Below, one piece after another: positions 10,163-21,109 of a stretch of DNA of 64,000 bases. Numbering within the stretch: position 1 is the first letter of the stretch; each line of letters starts with the position of its first letter. The notes below the pieces were generated by a model, which ran no database searches, had not been told where the DNA came from, and was given only the letters and a program-made list of their open reading frames with translations. The stretch is from positions 172,736,501-172,800,500 of the forward strand of contig CM028131.1 of the NCBI GenBank assembly GCA_016271365.2. Direction: 5' to 3'. Origin of the DNA: Neoceratodus forsteri. Lineage: Eukaryota; Chordata; Ceratodontiformes; Ceratodontidae. The position numbers and the translations under genes are program-made.

Positions 10163-11638
10163 GTGGACAAGGCAATGGGACCTGATGGCATACATCCCAG
10201 GGTACTAAAGGAGCTAAGGATGGAACTAGCAGAACCATTATCAGAACTGTTTAGTGAGCCTCTGAGCACAGGAGAGGTCTCAGAAGACTGGAGAAGGGTT
10301 TGTGTGATCCCGCTCCACAAAAGTGGTAGCAGGGAGGGGGCAGGGAACTATAGACCAGTCAGTCTTACATCAGTAGTGGGCAAGATTATGGAGGCACTCC
10401 TTAAGGAAAGGATAGTGCAACACCTGGAATCCATAGGCACACAGGATCCAAGACAGCATGGGTTTATGAAAGGAAGGTCCTGTCAAACTAATCTCATAGA
10501 TTTCTTTGACTGGGTAACCAGAGTGGTGGACCAAGGGGGAGCAGTTGATGTCGCCTACCTTGACTTCAGCAAAGCTTTCGATACTGTTCCACATAGAAGA
10601 GTGATTAATAAGCTGGGTAGGCTCGGGGTGGGTCAGAAGTTGGTCAACTGGGTGGCAAACTGGTTGACGGGCAGAAAACAGAGAGTGGTGGTAAACGGTA
10701 TACAGTCAGTAGAGATGCAAGTCACAAGTGGGGTACCTCAGGGATTAGTCCTGGGGCCAGTCCTCTTCAATATCTTCATCAGTGACATTGCAGATGGGCT
10801 GGAGGGTAAGGTTTGTCTGTTTGCAGATGACACCAAGATCTGCAACAGAGTAGATGATCCAGATGGGGTGGGCAGAATGAGAAGAGATCTGGATAAACTA
10901 GTAAAATGGTCGGAAGAGTGGCAACTGGGGTTTAATGCAAAGAAGTGCAAGATCATGTACATAGGGAAGAGAAATCCTGAAGCCACCTATAGGCTGAGAG
11001 GGGAGTTGCTGGCAGTCACAAGGGAAGAAAGGGACTTGGGCATTATCATCACCGATGACCTGAAATCATTTAAGCAGACCACTAAAGCAGTAGGTAAGGC
11101 TAGGGGGATGTTAGGGTGTATTAGTAGGGGTATCGCAAGTTGGAAGAGGGAGGTAATAATCCCTCTTTACAAGACACTGGTTAGGCCCCATCTGGAGTAC
11201 TGCGTGCAGTACTGGAGGCCACACCTGCAAAAGGACATTAACCAAATAGAGGCAGTCCAGAGAAGGGCAACCAAAATAGTGCAGGGACTGCATCAGAAAG
11301 CATATGAGGACAGATTAATGGAGCTCAATATGTATACCCTAGAGCAAAGGAGGGAGAGAGGTGATATGATCAAAACATTCAAACACCGTAAGGGCATTAA
11401 CAAGGTGAAGGAGTCTAACATGTTTCAATATAAGAAAAACAGCAGGACAAGAGGACACAGCATGAGATTAGTGGGAGGCCGATTAAGGTGTAATGTGTGG
11501 AAGTTCTTTTTCACAGAAAGGGTGGTGGATGCATGGAACGGCTTACCTCAGGAAGTGGTGGATATGAATAAAGTGCAGGGCTTCAATCAGGCATGGGATA
11601 GGCATACGGGAGCAATACAGATGAGTATGAATAGATAG
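10163..11638 (+). CDS. CR1 ORF2 reverse transcriptase and C-terminal domain
   Basis: This uninterrupted 491-codon frame starts within the ORF2 polyprotein (first codon GTG), so it is a fragment and not a separate gene. RT blocks in order are DKAMGPDGIHPRVLK, AGNYRPVSLTS, HGFMKGRSCQTNLI, VDVAYLDFSKAFDTVPH (first catalytic Asp), VPQGLVLGPVLFN, and CLFADDTKICN (the catalytic FADD is intact). LRPHLEYC-type words follow, then the C-terminal FFTERVVDAWNGLPQEVV block usual in CR1/L2/Rex1 LINEs. It ends at TAG 11638, about 120 bases before the element's tail. The frame is broken only upstream, between the endonuclease and this segment. Confidence 0.92.
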   Translation: MDKAMGPDGIHPRVLKELRMELAEPLSELFSEPLSTGEVSEDWRRVCVIPLHKSGSREGAGNYRPVSLTSVVGKIMEALLKERIVQHLESIGTQDPRQHGFMKGRSCQTNLIDFFDWVTRVVDQGGAVDVAYLDFSKAFDTVPHRRVINKLGRLGVGQKLVNWVANWLTGRKQRVVVNGIQSVEMQVTSGVPQGLVLGPVLFNIFISDIADGLEGKVCLFADDTKICNRVDDPDGVGRMRRDLDKLVKWSEEWQLGFNAKKCKIMYIGKRNPEATYRLRGELLAVTREERDLGIIITDDLKSFKQTTKAVGKARGMLGCISRGIASWKREVIIPLYKTLVRPHLEYCVQYWRPHLQKDINQIEAVQRRATKIVQGLHQKAYEDRLMELNMYTLEQRRERGDMIKTFKHRKGINKVKESNMFQYKKNSRTRGHSMRLVGGRLRCNVWKFFFTERVVDAWNGLPQEVVDMNKVQGFNQAWDRHTGAIQMSMNR

Positions 11639-11757
11639 GCCATTGACAGAGCAAAGGCAGATGGAAATTTATAAGGTAGAAAAAGAAATGAGCAGACTGG
11701 ATGGGCCCGTGGTCCCTATCTGCCATCAACTTCTACGTTTCTATGTTTTTATGTAGG

Positions 11758-12985
11758 AACTGGGATTGTGCCAAATGGCTTTATTTAACAGATGGTACAC
11801 TAAAGTATGTAGTGGACCCCCATGGGTTGGTCAAGGCAGGACAGCTACATTTCAGGCACTCTCCTTGAATGCATTACAGTTTGAGAACACAAGAAACATC
11901 TTCCCATTTGCAAATGGTGCACATTATGGACACCTAGCCACACCTGAACATTTTCCTCTCATGAGTGCACACATATGGAACTAAGCCACACACTCAAAAC
12001 TCTTCTTTGAAAATAGGTGCAATTAAGTGAAACTCAGCCACGCACCCAAACCTGCAGCACTGGCCTTTGCTCAGGTGAAACTGGCACCCTTTATGAACCA
12101 GTTAGCCCTGCCTTGTAAGCATCCAGATGGTGTTCCTCCCACCCTTTGCCCTGACCAACAGTCTCTGCACTTCATTCAGGGTTACACCATTTGAAATCCT
12201 CATTCCCCACTGAAATGCTAGAGGTCCCACATTTTCTATTTCTGTCACTCACTGGGCTGACCACAGTACAATTTCACACTCCTGGGTGAACATGTTGCAG
12301 AAATTCACTCTCCTGGGTGAACTAGGGGCACTGACAGGATGTGACCTAGCCTTATCTATGGGCACACACACCCCCCAAAACCAATTCCCCTAAATGTGTG
12401 GAGAACTTGTCTCTTAAAAAACAGTACTTACTGAACAGTTACTCCTTCCACTGGGCAGGAAGCAACTAAAGGACGCCTTTCCTTGTGTAGCATATCAGAA
12501 CATTCTCTCACAAGTTCTTTCCAAAGGTAGCTGAAAGCAAACAATGATCTTCAGGGGATTGCTTCTTGGATCCACTGAGAAAAGCAATTCTTTCCACTTC
12601 ACTTGGAGTAGAAATCAGAAAATCCTGCTGATGAAAGTTCTCCATCACTTCACTAGAAGCTAGAAATTGTACTCCACACTAGGGTTAGAAGTTCTGGGCC
12701 CCTTAACTCAGAGCCCACTGGCAGGTTTCCTGCCACTGTCACTCAAACTCAGCACTAACTGACCATTCTAAGGTCCCCAGAGCAGCAGTACACAGGAAAG
12801 GGTTATGCTGCTCATAGAGTTCCGAATGACATAATCACTCTTCTCTCAGGCTAGCTGAGTAAACAATGATGTTGTTGTGTAAGAAGCCCCTAATGAGCTC
12901 CCTACCAGCTTCCTGCTACCTGCTTAAGACTAATTCTGAAAGTATTCTAGTAACCCCAGGGGACTGGGTAGCTACACATATATTT
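11758..12985 (-). mobile_element. LTR-like unclassified repeat, copy 2
   Basis: On the minus strand this matches the repeat at 4735-5960. The minus-strand sequence begins near 12970 with 'ctggggttac', passes 'gagcagcataaccctt', 'gtgggctctgagtt', 'cagcaggatttt' and 'aggaacaccatctgga', and ends with AATAAAG near 11785 and 'cccagttcctac' at the junction with CR1 copy A. The two copies are in opposite orientation, so they are not the two LTRs of one element. No protein-coding frame is recognised. Confidence 0.6.
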
Positions 12986-13309
12986 ACAAAAAAAGTCTAG
13001 CAGCATACAAAGAGAGAAGAGTTGAGCATTCCCACCCACCCACTCTTTTTAGCTGATGTTATTTTGTTTTATAAGCATACTTTGCTGTTTGTCTGGCCAG
13101 CAATGGGCCCCCACAGTTTTGATTCTTTTGTATTCTCATCTAGTTATGATGCTCATGAACACTACAAATTTTTTTTTTTTTTTTAGTACAACACAATGAA
13201 GAAAAGGTCTCATTAAGACAGAATAAGGCAGCAGTGTGAAAGAATACTCACTTTGAAGTGATGTATTATATTATATTCCTTTTTTTCTAGTTTACGTTTC
13301 TTTCCATAG
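12986..13309. other. No gene; long T tract
   Basis: The stretch contains a T tract near 13170-13185 and AT-rich sequence. Nothing else is recognised. Confidence 0.5.
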
Positions 13310-13612
13310 ATGACTATGTTTTCAAGAACAACAGATAAGTCTGAACTCAGCGTGGAGTTATATTCAGGAAGATGTTATCCAAGAAAGAGATTTGGCACAG
13401 TGTACCTGATTGGAAGAAGTCTGGGGACAAAAACAATAATGGGATTTAAGAAAGCCTGGGATCGGCATAGAGGACTGCTGGTAATTGGAGGAGGGGGACA
13501 ACTCACTACTGACAGTGCACAAAAGAGCACAGTTGTTACAGGTATTGGGGCAGACTGGGTAGGCCAGGGACCCTTATCTGCCAACAAATTTCTTCATTTC
13601 TATGTTACATTT
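13310..13612 (+). mobile_element. CR1-type LINE 3' end fragment (second subfamily)
   Basis: The frame carries FKKAWDRHRGLL, the conserved end of CR1 ORF2. It is followed by a 3' UTR with 'gcagactgggtaggccaggg', 'cttatctgcca' and 'tttctatgtta', the usual CR1 terminal layout. The sequence differs enough from copy A to suggest another subfamily; the minus-strand fragment at 55048-55385 is a closer relative. It is heavily 5'-truncated. Confidence 0.75.
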
Positions 13613-14029
13613 ATGCCAGAGAGTGCAGTCATTAGTTATTTACAAATTTAAGTTGATATTAGAAATAAAATATTGAGAAATAAATACTGGACACATAAGT
13701 ATGAGTGTGAAACTCTTTCATATGTTCCTTAGAGTCAGGCAGTAGCCCCTATCTTTTAGTCTTATTATAAAAGTACTTCACTGTAACTTGAAGAAACAAA
13801 ATGGTGACTGGCATGAAACAGTGCATGAATGACATGAGAGACAGGCTGAAGCAAGAGGCAACATTCCCCCTGTAGTACTATTCTTATTCTCCCTCTTTGC
13901 TACCCCCAGCTTCTCCTCAACCCTGATTGGGTGAACAAGGCTGTGGCTTGTGGTGTGGCTTTCTCAAGTCTGCCACCATGCCGCCATCCACTGCTGCTCA
14001 AAGCTGCCCTTAATTCCCGCTGGCACATG
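13613..14029. other. No gene recognised
   Basis: No open frame with a recognisable domain; AT-rich to 13800, then mixed sequence up to the LINE at 14030. Confidence 0.5.
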
Positions 14030-14040
14030 GTTTCAAAAAA

Positions 14041-15190
14041 GTGCAGAGTACCACCACTGCATTACTTGAATTCATGAGTTTTATCAGTAATGCTCTTGAC
14101 CAAGGCCATCTAACCAGGGCAATTTATATTGCCCTTACCAAAGTCTTTGATATGGTCAACCACACATTGCTGGGTGACCAATTAACCAACCTAGGGCTTT
14201 TGAAGGACACCATGGATTGGTTCTGTAGCTACCTCAGTAACTGAACACAAGTAAAGATTGGTGATGTCCTGTCTAACACGTAACCCATCCACTCTGGTGT
14301 TCCCCAAGGATCCATCCAGGCCCTTCTCTTTAGCATCTTTTTAAACAGACTCCCTGACTCCTGCCATAACCAAATTCTTCTCTAAGCGGATGATGCTGTC
14401 ATCTATACCTGCAGTCCTGACCCCTTACTTTAAGAGAACCAGCTACAAAGCAGTTTCTTGCAGGTTGAAGCTTGGTTCCAAAAACACAAGCTCATCCTGA
14501 ACTACAAAAAAACAAAAACAATGATTTTTAACAGCACTCACAGCAAACATAAATCCCACCAACTAACTGTCAGAAACTGCTCGAGTTTTGCCCTTGAACA
14601 GGTACAACAGTCCAAATACACTGGGGTGAATTTAGATAGCACGGTATCTTACACTCAACACATGACTATATCGCCAAGACTGTGAACACTCGAATCAGGC
14701 TGCTGCACAGACACAAATGTTGTCTTACTCCTGAAGCTATTAATCTGGCAATTGAAAGTTCAGTACTCTCCATCATAGACTATGGGCTTGTGATATATGG
14801 ATCTGCCACTGACACAGCCCTGCACCATGTCTCCATAGCTCTTAATAAAGCCTGCTGACTCCTCACTGGTGCTGCACACCTCTCGCACACCTGTTACATT
14901 TACTCACAAGCCAAGTGGCTCCAGCTAAAGGGCAGACTCACCTATCAAACCTGCCTTTTAGCCAAGAAAATCTCCCTTGGTCTAGTACCCCAGGGGTTTG
15001 AAGAATCCTTAATCTACACTGCACCCATCAGTGGACTAGAAACTCTGGCAATCTCACTTTCCAAGTACCCAGATGTCATACCTCCCTAGGTCAGTGGTCA
15101 TTCGCCGTCAGAGCAGCCAACTGGTATAACTCACTCCATTGTGTTGTCTCAGCTGCTTCTACCCTAGACTTCTTCAAACGTAAGCTATGA
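14041..15190 (+). pseudogene. L2/Rex1-like ORF2 remnant (RT and C-terminus)
   Basis: Segments in changing frames encode an RT palm region with the motif-A equivalent ALTKVFDMVNH (normally LSKAFD.VNH), then WFCSYLSN and SGVPQGSIQ. At 14392-14400 the YADD equivalent reads ADDAVIY after a stop. LNYKKTKTMIF and the C-terminal block WSFAV-type ... NWYNSLH follow near 15110-15140. Stops at about 14242, 14281 and 14383 and frame changes mark it as long dead. The product would have been the element's reverse transcriptase. Confidence 0.8.
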
Positions 15191-15234
15191 CTGTACCTTC
15201 TGGCTAGTTCCACTTGTGACTGCTTTACTTAATT

Positions 15235-15560
15235 TGTTGCTTGCCCCGTCCCTCATCTACCAACCCTTTTCTGCACCCTCCCTAGCTCGCCTCTCCCCAC
15301 ACCAATCTTTTCACTTCTACACCATCCTTTCCTCCTCCCTCTCCCCTTCTTCAACCCTAGCACTTCTGTCTGGCCCCACCCCAACCCTCACTACACTATC
15401 TTGCTCCCTTCCCCACCCTAACCACCTATACTTCCCTCCTTTTCCTTTTCTACCCAATTTCGTTATCCTACCCCCCCACTCTCATCCCAAGACAATGCCT
15501 CTGGACTGTACTACTCTCACCCTTCCCTTGCCACAGAGGCACCATCCTTCCTACCCCTAT
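15235..15560 (+). repeat. Pyrimidine-rich 3' UTR tract
   Basis: About 320 bases of C/T-rich DNA with few purines lie between the ORF2 end and the A-rich tail of this LINE. A long open frame across it (15216-15686) is a by-product of the composition. The related minus-strand copy at 43790-45950 has a matching tract, seen as purine-rich DNA on the plus strand at 44100-44620. Confidence 0.7.
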
Positions 15561-16169
15561 CCCACAACCAAATTTCGATTCTGCCATAAACAAGGCCCCT
15601 GGGCTGCTCTGTTTTTAATCAATGTACCAAGTGTATGTTACTCTCTTACTAGTAGCCTCCTAAGTTTTTGCCTTATTTTACAGTAGCCCATGCATACATT
15701 GTACAATGCCTGTCAGCTTTTGTCATGTTAATTGTTTGACCTTGAACTGATGCTTATTTTGCCTAATTCTGTACTTTGTCTATGTAATACTGACATGGAA
15801 CTTATGTAAATGAGCTCCCAGATCATAGGTGTCAATCCAAGAATTAAATAAATAAATAAAGTCTTTACAATGAAGAAAAGGAAAAAGTTAGAATGGATTA
15901 AAATTAAAAAACAGTTATTCCACATTCATTAGTTTCTAGCACAGTAAAACAGAGTAACATACAGCAGCATACAAAGTGACAGGATGAGGTTCTTTTAAAG
16001 TGCCACAATCAGAGGTGTATAGTTGCCCAGAAACCTCTTAGTTTACACAGTATCATACGATTTTCTGATGTAAAAACAATTTGAGAATGTGATTAGTGGG
16101 GGGCTGAGATCCCTCAAGATAGAGCCTGATTCACTTCATCTAGATTTATATAAGGGGTATAGCAATATT

Positions 16170-18009
16170 ATGTGCTTCAGATCATCAGTGGTATTATTAT
16201 TGCAACTACAATATGGGGAAGTATAACCAGACCTACCCTGGTTATATGATATGTAATTTGCTTTGTACAGTTCCATACAGAACCGAGTCAGCAGTCTCCT
16301 TTGGTCAGGATCAGATATAATCTGTAAATAAGATTCTACTTGATGGTCTTTTTTAAAATTGTGTACTATTTATAATTTTTTAATAAAGACATTCTTTCTA
16401 AATCTGCCTGATTGATTCCATAATCTACTACGAATTATTTTTTTAAATTTCTTTTCTAGGTCTTAGATAAAGTTCATGTAAAATCTGTCTTATATTCAAT
16501 GTGTGTATACGATTTTTAATGATTTTTATAAATGGAAAATCAAAAGCTCTAGATGAATAATGTATGTGTTCCTCCAGGCATAATCTTGGCAAGTGAAATT
16601 CTTTAAGAAGGAAAAATGATAGCAAAAAATTAAATTGCCTTTCCAAAATTAGTGACTGAAGGGACATCTGACCCAGTTCTAATCGCAGTACTGCTGCTGG
16701 TACAGATTGCCATGTCATAAGGACATGTCGGTAAAACATATTCATTTGCTGCTCCAGGGATCTATAGTGCAGTGTATATCTAATGAGGTCTAAGCCCAAA
16801 TTCTGGCCTCACATAACACACTTGAACAAACCTTTGCATTTAATACCCTAAGAACACCCAGAATGGAAGCCTTGCCTAATTTTGAATTAGAGATCATAAA
16901 TGCATTAAAAGCAGTTTTTGTCTTAGTTATGAGTAGATTCCTGTGTTGTTTCCAAGAACAATTTGCAGAAAAAAGGATCCCCAGGTAGTTATAGAAATCA
17001 GTGGTTTCAAGAGGCTCTTTATTAAGATAAAGTTTCTTACATCTGGCAATGTTGTTATTATTGCCAAAGACTACCATTTTGGGTCTTCTCCCTATTTATT
17101 TGAAGTTTAACATTTTTTGCAAAAAATGACAAATTTATTCATTTTTCATTGGCATCCAAGGCAGGAGGCTTACAGAAGTGCAATATTGTCAGCATATGCC
17201 AGACAGGAAATTTTTCTGTTTCATAGGGAAGGTGAGTGAAAGTTAGAAACCTCCAGATTTTGTAAGATAGCATTAATGCATACATTGAAGAGGGAATGGG
17301 CTAAAAGGCAGCCCTGCCTAACATCGCTATTGACTTTTATCAGTTTATTTAAACCACCTTTTTTATTATATTGCACCTCTATCCAATTGTTGTTATGGAG
17401 TCTTATAAGTGTACTTAATAAGGTAGACTCAATTCCAAGCTCTGACAATGTATTCCAAAGAATAAATCTAGTAACGTTATTGAAAGCAGAGCTGAAGTCC
17501 ATGAAACAACAAAACTATTTTGACTTTTTTATCTTGATATACTTCCAGATCAAATGAGCAAATACACAGCAGTGTTGAATTGTTGATCTATTGGGTCTAA
17601 AACCATTCTGATATTCTGAAAGAATTTCTTCTGCATCTAACCACTTTTGTAATTTGTCCAGCATAATTCTTGTGAAAAGTTTTTGAGATGTGTCTATTAA
17701 ACTTATGGGTTGATGCATTTTCAGATCTCGAGGATCACCTTTTTTATAAAGTGGATAAATTAGACTTCCTTTCCAGCTTGATGGGATAGGTCCATCTTGA
17801 ATGATGGAATTAAATAGTATTACCAAAATGCGTATCCAGTTCTCTTTCATAAACTTGTAGGTTTCTGGGATAATCTTATGTGGCCCAGGGGCCTTGTTTC
17901 TTTTAAATGAGTCTATGACATTAATAATGTCATTAACCATGATTAGCATAGGATTAGGTTTTATGAACTGAGCATTATTTCTTGCTGCAAACAAAACTTT
18001 AAGTTTCAC
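16170..18009 (-). pseudogene. Vingi/I-like RT and C-terminal domain remnant
   Basis: RT blocks in minus-strand order are FKRNKAPGPHKIIPE, PSSWKGSLIYPLYKKGD, PISLIDTSQKLFTRIML, NGFRPNRST, MDFSSAFNNV (17502), VRQGCLLAHSLFN, and near 17190 a palm motif that reads AYADNIALL instead of YADD. The second catalytic Asp is therefore replaced by Asn. A thumb-like segment (TDFYNYLGILFS) and a C-terminal CSCNNNTTDDLKH...YPLY block near 16200 follow; the latter matches the CxxC...H zinc-binding end of this LINE group, with its last Cys lost. Several frame changes and stops are present. Confidence 0.75.
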
Positions 18010-18419
18010 TTCGTTAGACTTTAAGAAATATAAGAAGTTATAATATTCCTCCCAAACATTAGGAGGAATATAGGCCTCTAGGTCTTGGGAGCATGAGTTG
18101 TATCCATAGCAGATTAGATTCTAACATTTTTTGGAGTTTTTTTTAAACACCGCAACTCTCAGCTTATTTCACATCCTCTCAAAATATTTCCTAAATTCTT
18201 TTTCTAAGATTTTCTTATATTCTTTACAAGCTTTATTAAACCTGTTGAAATTAACTCTTGATTTTTGTATTTTGCAATGTTTCACTAACCCATGAAGTCT
18301 CTTCTTGGCATCCCTACATATGTAATTGGACCAAGCAGTTTGAGTTTTTCTTACCATAGCTTTGGAAGTCATCAAAGGTCTTATGTGAGAAATTAGTAAA
18401 TCCCACAAACCCACAATTT

Positions 18420-19475
18420 CAGTATGGTCTTGTGGATTCCTCTAACTCATTCTTTAAATGAAGAACTTCGTAATCCTGAAAAAGGTTCTCCACAAGAGAT
18501 GCATGATAATTATTCTGCTTAATTCTTTTATTATTCAGGATCTCATATATTTCAGTATTACTGAGGGGTATCATGGGCATCATGAGCTGGTTTTTGAAAT
18601 GCTACTATCAAATGAAGTATAAGGGGAGAATGAGCGGAGTCTAAGTTGTCTAAAATCTCCATATCATTTACTAAGAGAATTGATACCAGACTGGCCCAAA
18701 TAAGATCTATAATAGATGAACCTCTATTATTTGTATACATGAAATTACCATAGAGATCACCCAGGAGCCCTCCATTTAATAGACAGAAATGCTCAGTTGT
18801 TAGCATGTTAAAGAGATTAGTTCCTCTTTTATTATTTTTTTGTCAAAGGAACTTCTATAGCTCATAATTTTAGGATTTATGTTAATAAAATATGTATATA
18901 ATTCCAAAAGGTTATCGTATGTAGACAAATCTGGATTTAGTCTCACATTAAAGTCACCAAGAGTGATCACTGCGGAATTCCCAAAATTATTTTTAAAATC
19001 TGAAAGGAGGACTAGAAATTTAAGCCATATCTCCATAAAAATCATGACAGCAGGTGGAAAATATATATTAACTACAATTAGTGAGAAACCTTTCTTAAAC
19101 AACTTCAATGCAAGCATGTAGTCTGATGTTGTAGGAATCAAACATCCCTTCAAGTTTAGAGATGTTCTGACATATGTGGCTAGGCCTGCTTTGCTGCAAC
19201 CATATTTTTTATCTTTTTTTATTTGTCATAATAAAATAGGCAGTGTAATCTGGAATTAGGAGAGAAGTGTTGGATCATGTCTCCTGGTGACACAAAATGT
19301 CCCACTTAGTTAAGAAAGTTTTTATTTCAGAATCTGCCAGTTTGAGGCTTAACCCTTCAATGTTCCAGGACATGATTGTAATGTTTGTGTATACTAGTAA
19401 ATATTTTATTTGTTTGACCATAAAAAGACCTTTACAAAATATAATAAAAACTGCCATAAATACAATCACAGATAA
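18420..19475 (-). pseudogene. Vingi/I-like APE endonuclease remnant
   Basis: Minus-strand segments encode TIMSWNIEGLSLKL (the N-terminal Asn block), a CHQET segment at the position of LQE, VITLGDFNVRLN (GDFN block, about 18950), SSIIDLIWAS and DSAHSPLIL. The last block is normally SDH; the Asp is Ala here. Stops and frame changes between segments confirm a pseudogene. It joins the linker and RT remnants downstream on the minus strand. Confidence 0.75.
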
Positions 19476-20184
19476 TACAAACAGACATAGAATTCTTCGA
19501 GGAAAAGCTCATTTAAGATATCACCACCAGAGAGACAAAGCTAAAAACATTTTGGAGGAATAATGTGTCATACATATAATATTCATCCAATTCCTCAAAA
19601 AAGACAGTCTCAGTCAACAGCCAGATAGCAATCCATATGTCTATACAATAGAATCTAAGTTAACATATATGTCTTTCTGATTTTAACAATATTCAAAAAA
19701 TAATTTGCTAATCTTTTAATAGTGTCTTCATCATTTGCATTCATAAGAATAATCATGATTTCACTCCTGGATATAGCAGGCCAGGACAAAAATGGCCTCA
19801 GTCAATACTGTCTAACTCTGTTGTACCAGGTGCATTGCCACTACATAGGAAGTAAATCTTCCCTAAACCCGTTTTGACAATCACACATTTCATATGTCTT
19901 GGATACATTTTTGTGTCTAGTTTTCAAGATATTGCTTTTTGTTAATTCCAATTTTGCTTTAAAAAAAGTATTCCTAAGTATCGTATTCCCTAATATATCC
20001 CAATAGTCCATAAATTTAAACAAAGCATTATTTTCTGCATACCGTTTAGAAAATCTGGATTGTCTAATTTTCATTAGATCTTGGTTTACCTAGTAATCAT
20101 CAAATTTTTTTGTATATAAGCTTTATATTTAGTACTTATCCTAATATTTCTATTATAATAAGTTTTCCACATTGATAGACCATA
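19476..20184. other. No gene recognised; AT-rich
   Basis: A 77-codon minus-strand frame (19841-20074) is the longest of interest. It could be ORF1 or 5' UTR sequence of the LINE to the left, but I see no zinc knuckle or coiled coil to support that. Confidence 0.4.
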
Positions 20185-20310
20185 TTCAAGGCCACTGTTT
20201 TTCGGTGCTTGAAAAACGCAAATTCCATTTTGACCATCCTGGATTCCGGGATTTTACTGGTGTTTGGGAATCCAATTTCCAGGATTTTTCCGGTAATACA
20301 AAACTTTATA
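20185..20310. other. Candidate terminus of the hAT element
   Basis: Sequence at about 20191 reads 'ccactgtttttcggtgcttg' and continues with several AAAAACG/TTCC/CCGG words up to 20300. hAT terminal repeats commonly start CAGTG or similar with short subterminal repeats, so this could be the 3' end of the element whose transposase stops at 21110. No matching inverted copy was found on the far side of 22889, so this is only a candidate. Confidence 0.3.
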
Positions 20311-20908
20311 TTATTCACTCATTTTAAGTAATAAATTTGTCTATCAGTGTTTTATCATTTTTTTATGCAGATTTAAGTCACATCAGCAGAAAACAAAAAC
20401 ATATAATCTCATGTTGCCTGTGATATTAGCTATCCAAGTTTTGCATCTACCAACTATCATGGCTAATCAGTTGACCGTGGAACTCCATTGGCCAAACTGG
20501 CATAAATATTCCCCTCAGATCAGTGCAGCTGGTGAAAATAAAAGGTCTCATGTAAAAGTAACATTTTTCTCACAGGGAGGAACCAATTCTGAAGACTGTT
20601 CAATACTAAAGACACCAAAAGCTAGTCTTTGTTTTAATGTTGACAATGTGTTCTGTGACATGTATAATAAAAACTTCTCAAAGCTAAAATGCAATTCATG
20701 TGTTTTATTTTAAAAAGATTTACAAAGATAAACGTGTAAAAAACACAATTCAAGTATTGACTACTGAACATGAGTCAACAAATACACTACCCAGACAAGT
20801 ACGCTACCCAGACAATATGAAATAAAGCATACTATGTGAAGGACAGTAGAATCTAACCCATAGCTACATATAATGCAGAGATACTACATATTGTACATCA
20901 ACACTTTA

Positions 20909-21075
20909 TTGCACAGTGGAGCACCATTTTTTCCCTACAATACTGCACCAGAACACATCTTCGTCATTGCATAGTGAAGCACCACTTTGTTTTCTACAAC
21001 ACTGTACTAGAACTGCATGTCTGCAATTTTATTGCACAGAGGAGCACCATTTTTCTGCAATAGTGCATCAGATCT
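20909..21075 (+). repeat. Three copies of a ~60-bp unit
   Basis: The words ATTGCACAGTGGAGCACCA, ATTGCATAGTGAAGCACCA and ATTGCACAGAGGAGCACCA start units near 20909, 20973 and 21032. Each is followed by a CTRCAAYA-type word and a CACCAGA/ACTAGA/CATCAGA word. The array sits next to the hAT transposase stop and may be part of that element's 3' region. Confidence 0.6.
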
Positions 21076-21109
21076 GCAATTACACAAATGAGGGTGGGAG
21101 ATTCTGGGT

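Larger units (their letters stand above)
7856..11757 (+). mobile_element. CR1-type LINE, copy A (best preserved)
   Basis: The order is an SGNH-esterase ORF1, an APE endonuclease, a reverse transcriptase, a short 3' UTR and a terminal octamer-like tail ('ctacgtttctatgttttta', to about 11757). This order and the tail are characteristic of CR1-group LINEs. ORF2 is interrupted by a few frameshifts and at least one stop between the endonuclease and RT, so it is dead as it stands, but the damage is light. Its 3' end abuts the end of the LTR-like repeat at 11758. Related CR1 copies occur at 24455, 25487, 49424, 55440 and 61360, so this is a major family here. Confidence 0.9.
14030..15861 (+). mobile_element. 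L2/Rex1-like LINE, copy 1 (5'-truncated)
   Basis: This is a degraded reverse transcriptase followed by the ORF2 C-terminus, a pyrimidine-rich 3' UTR (15235-15560) and a tail 'aattaaataaataaataaa' ending near 15861. The RT words resemble those of the copy at 58336-61160 (shared WFCSYLSN), so both belong to one family. The clade call (L2 or Rex1) is uncertain. Confidence 0.8.
16085..19475 (-). mobile_element. APE-type non-LTR retrotransposon, Vingi/I-like (degraded)
   Basis: Read on the minus strand it shows an APE endonuclease (19475 to about 18560), a basic linker (18414-18169), an RT (18009 to about 17100), a C-terminal region and a Cys/His motif near 16200. The arrangement, and words such as IYPLYKKGDPRD and NGFRPNRSTIQHC, are closer to Vingi/I-type LINEs than to the CR1 copies. 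The clade is a tentative call. AT-rich sequence on the left (15862-16085) may be its 3' UTR. Confidence 0.75.

Noticed and set aside
4735..12985. One retroelement with the two LTR-like copies as its LTRs
   Set aside because: The copies are in opposite orientation; LTRs of one element would be in the same orientation.
15216..15686. 156-codon plus-strand open frame
   Set aside because: It crosses the pyrimidine-rich 3' UTR of a LINE; the composition (few stop codons) explains it.
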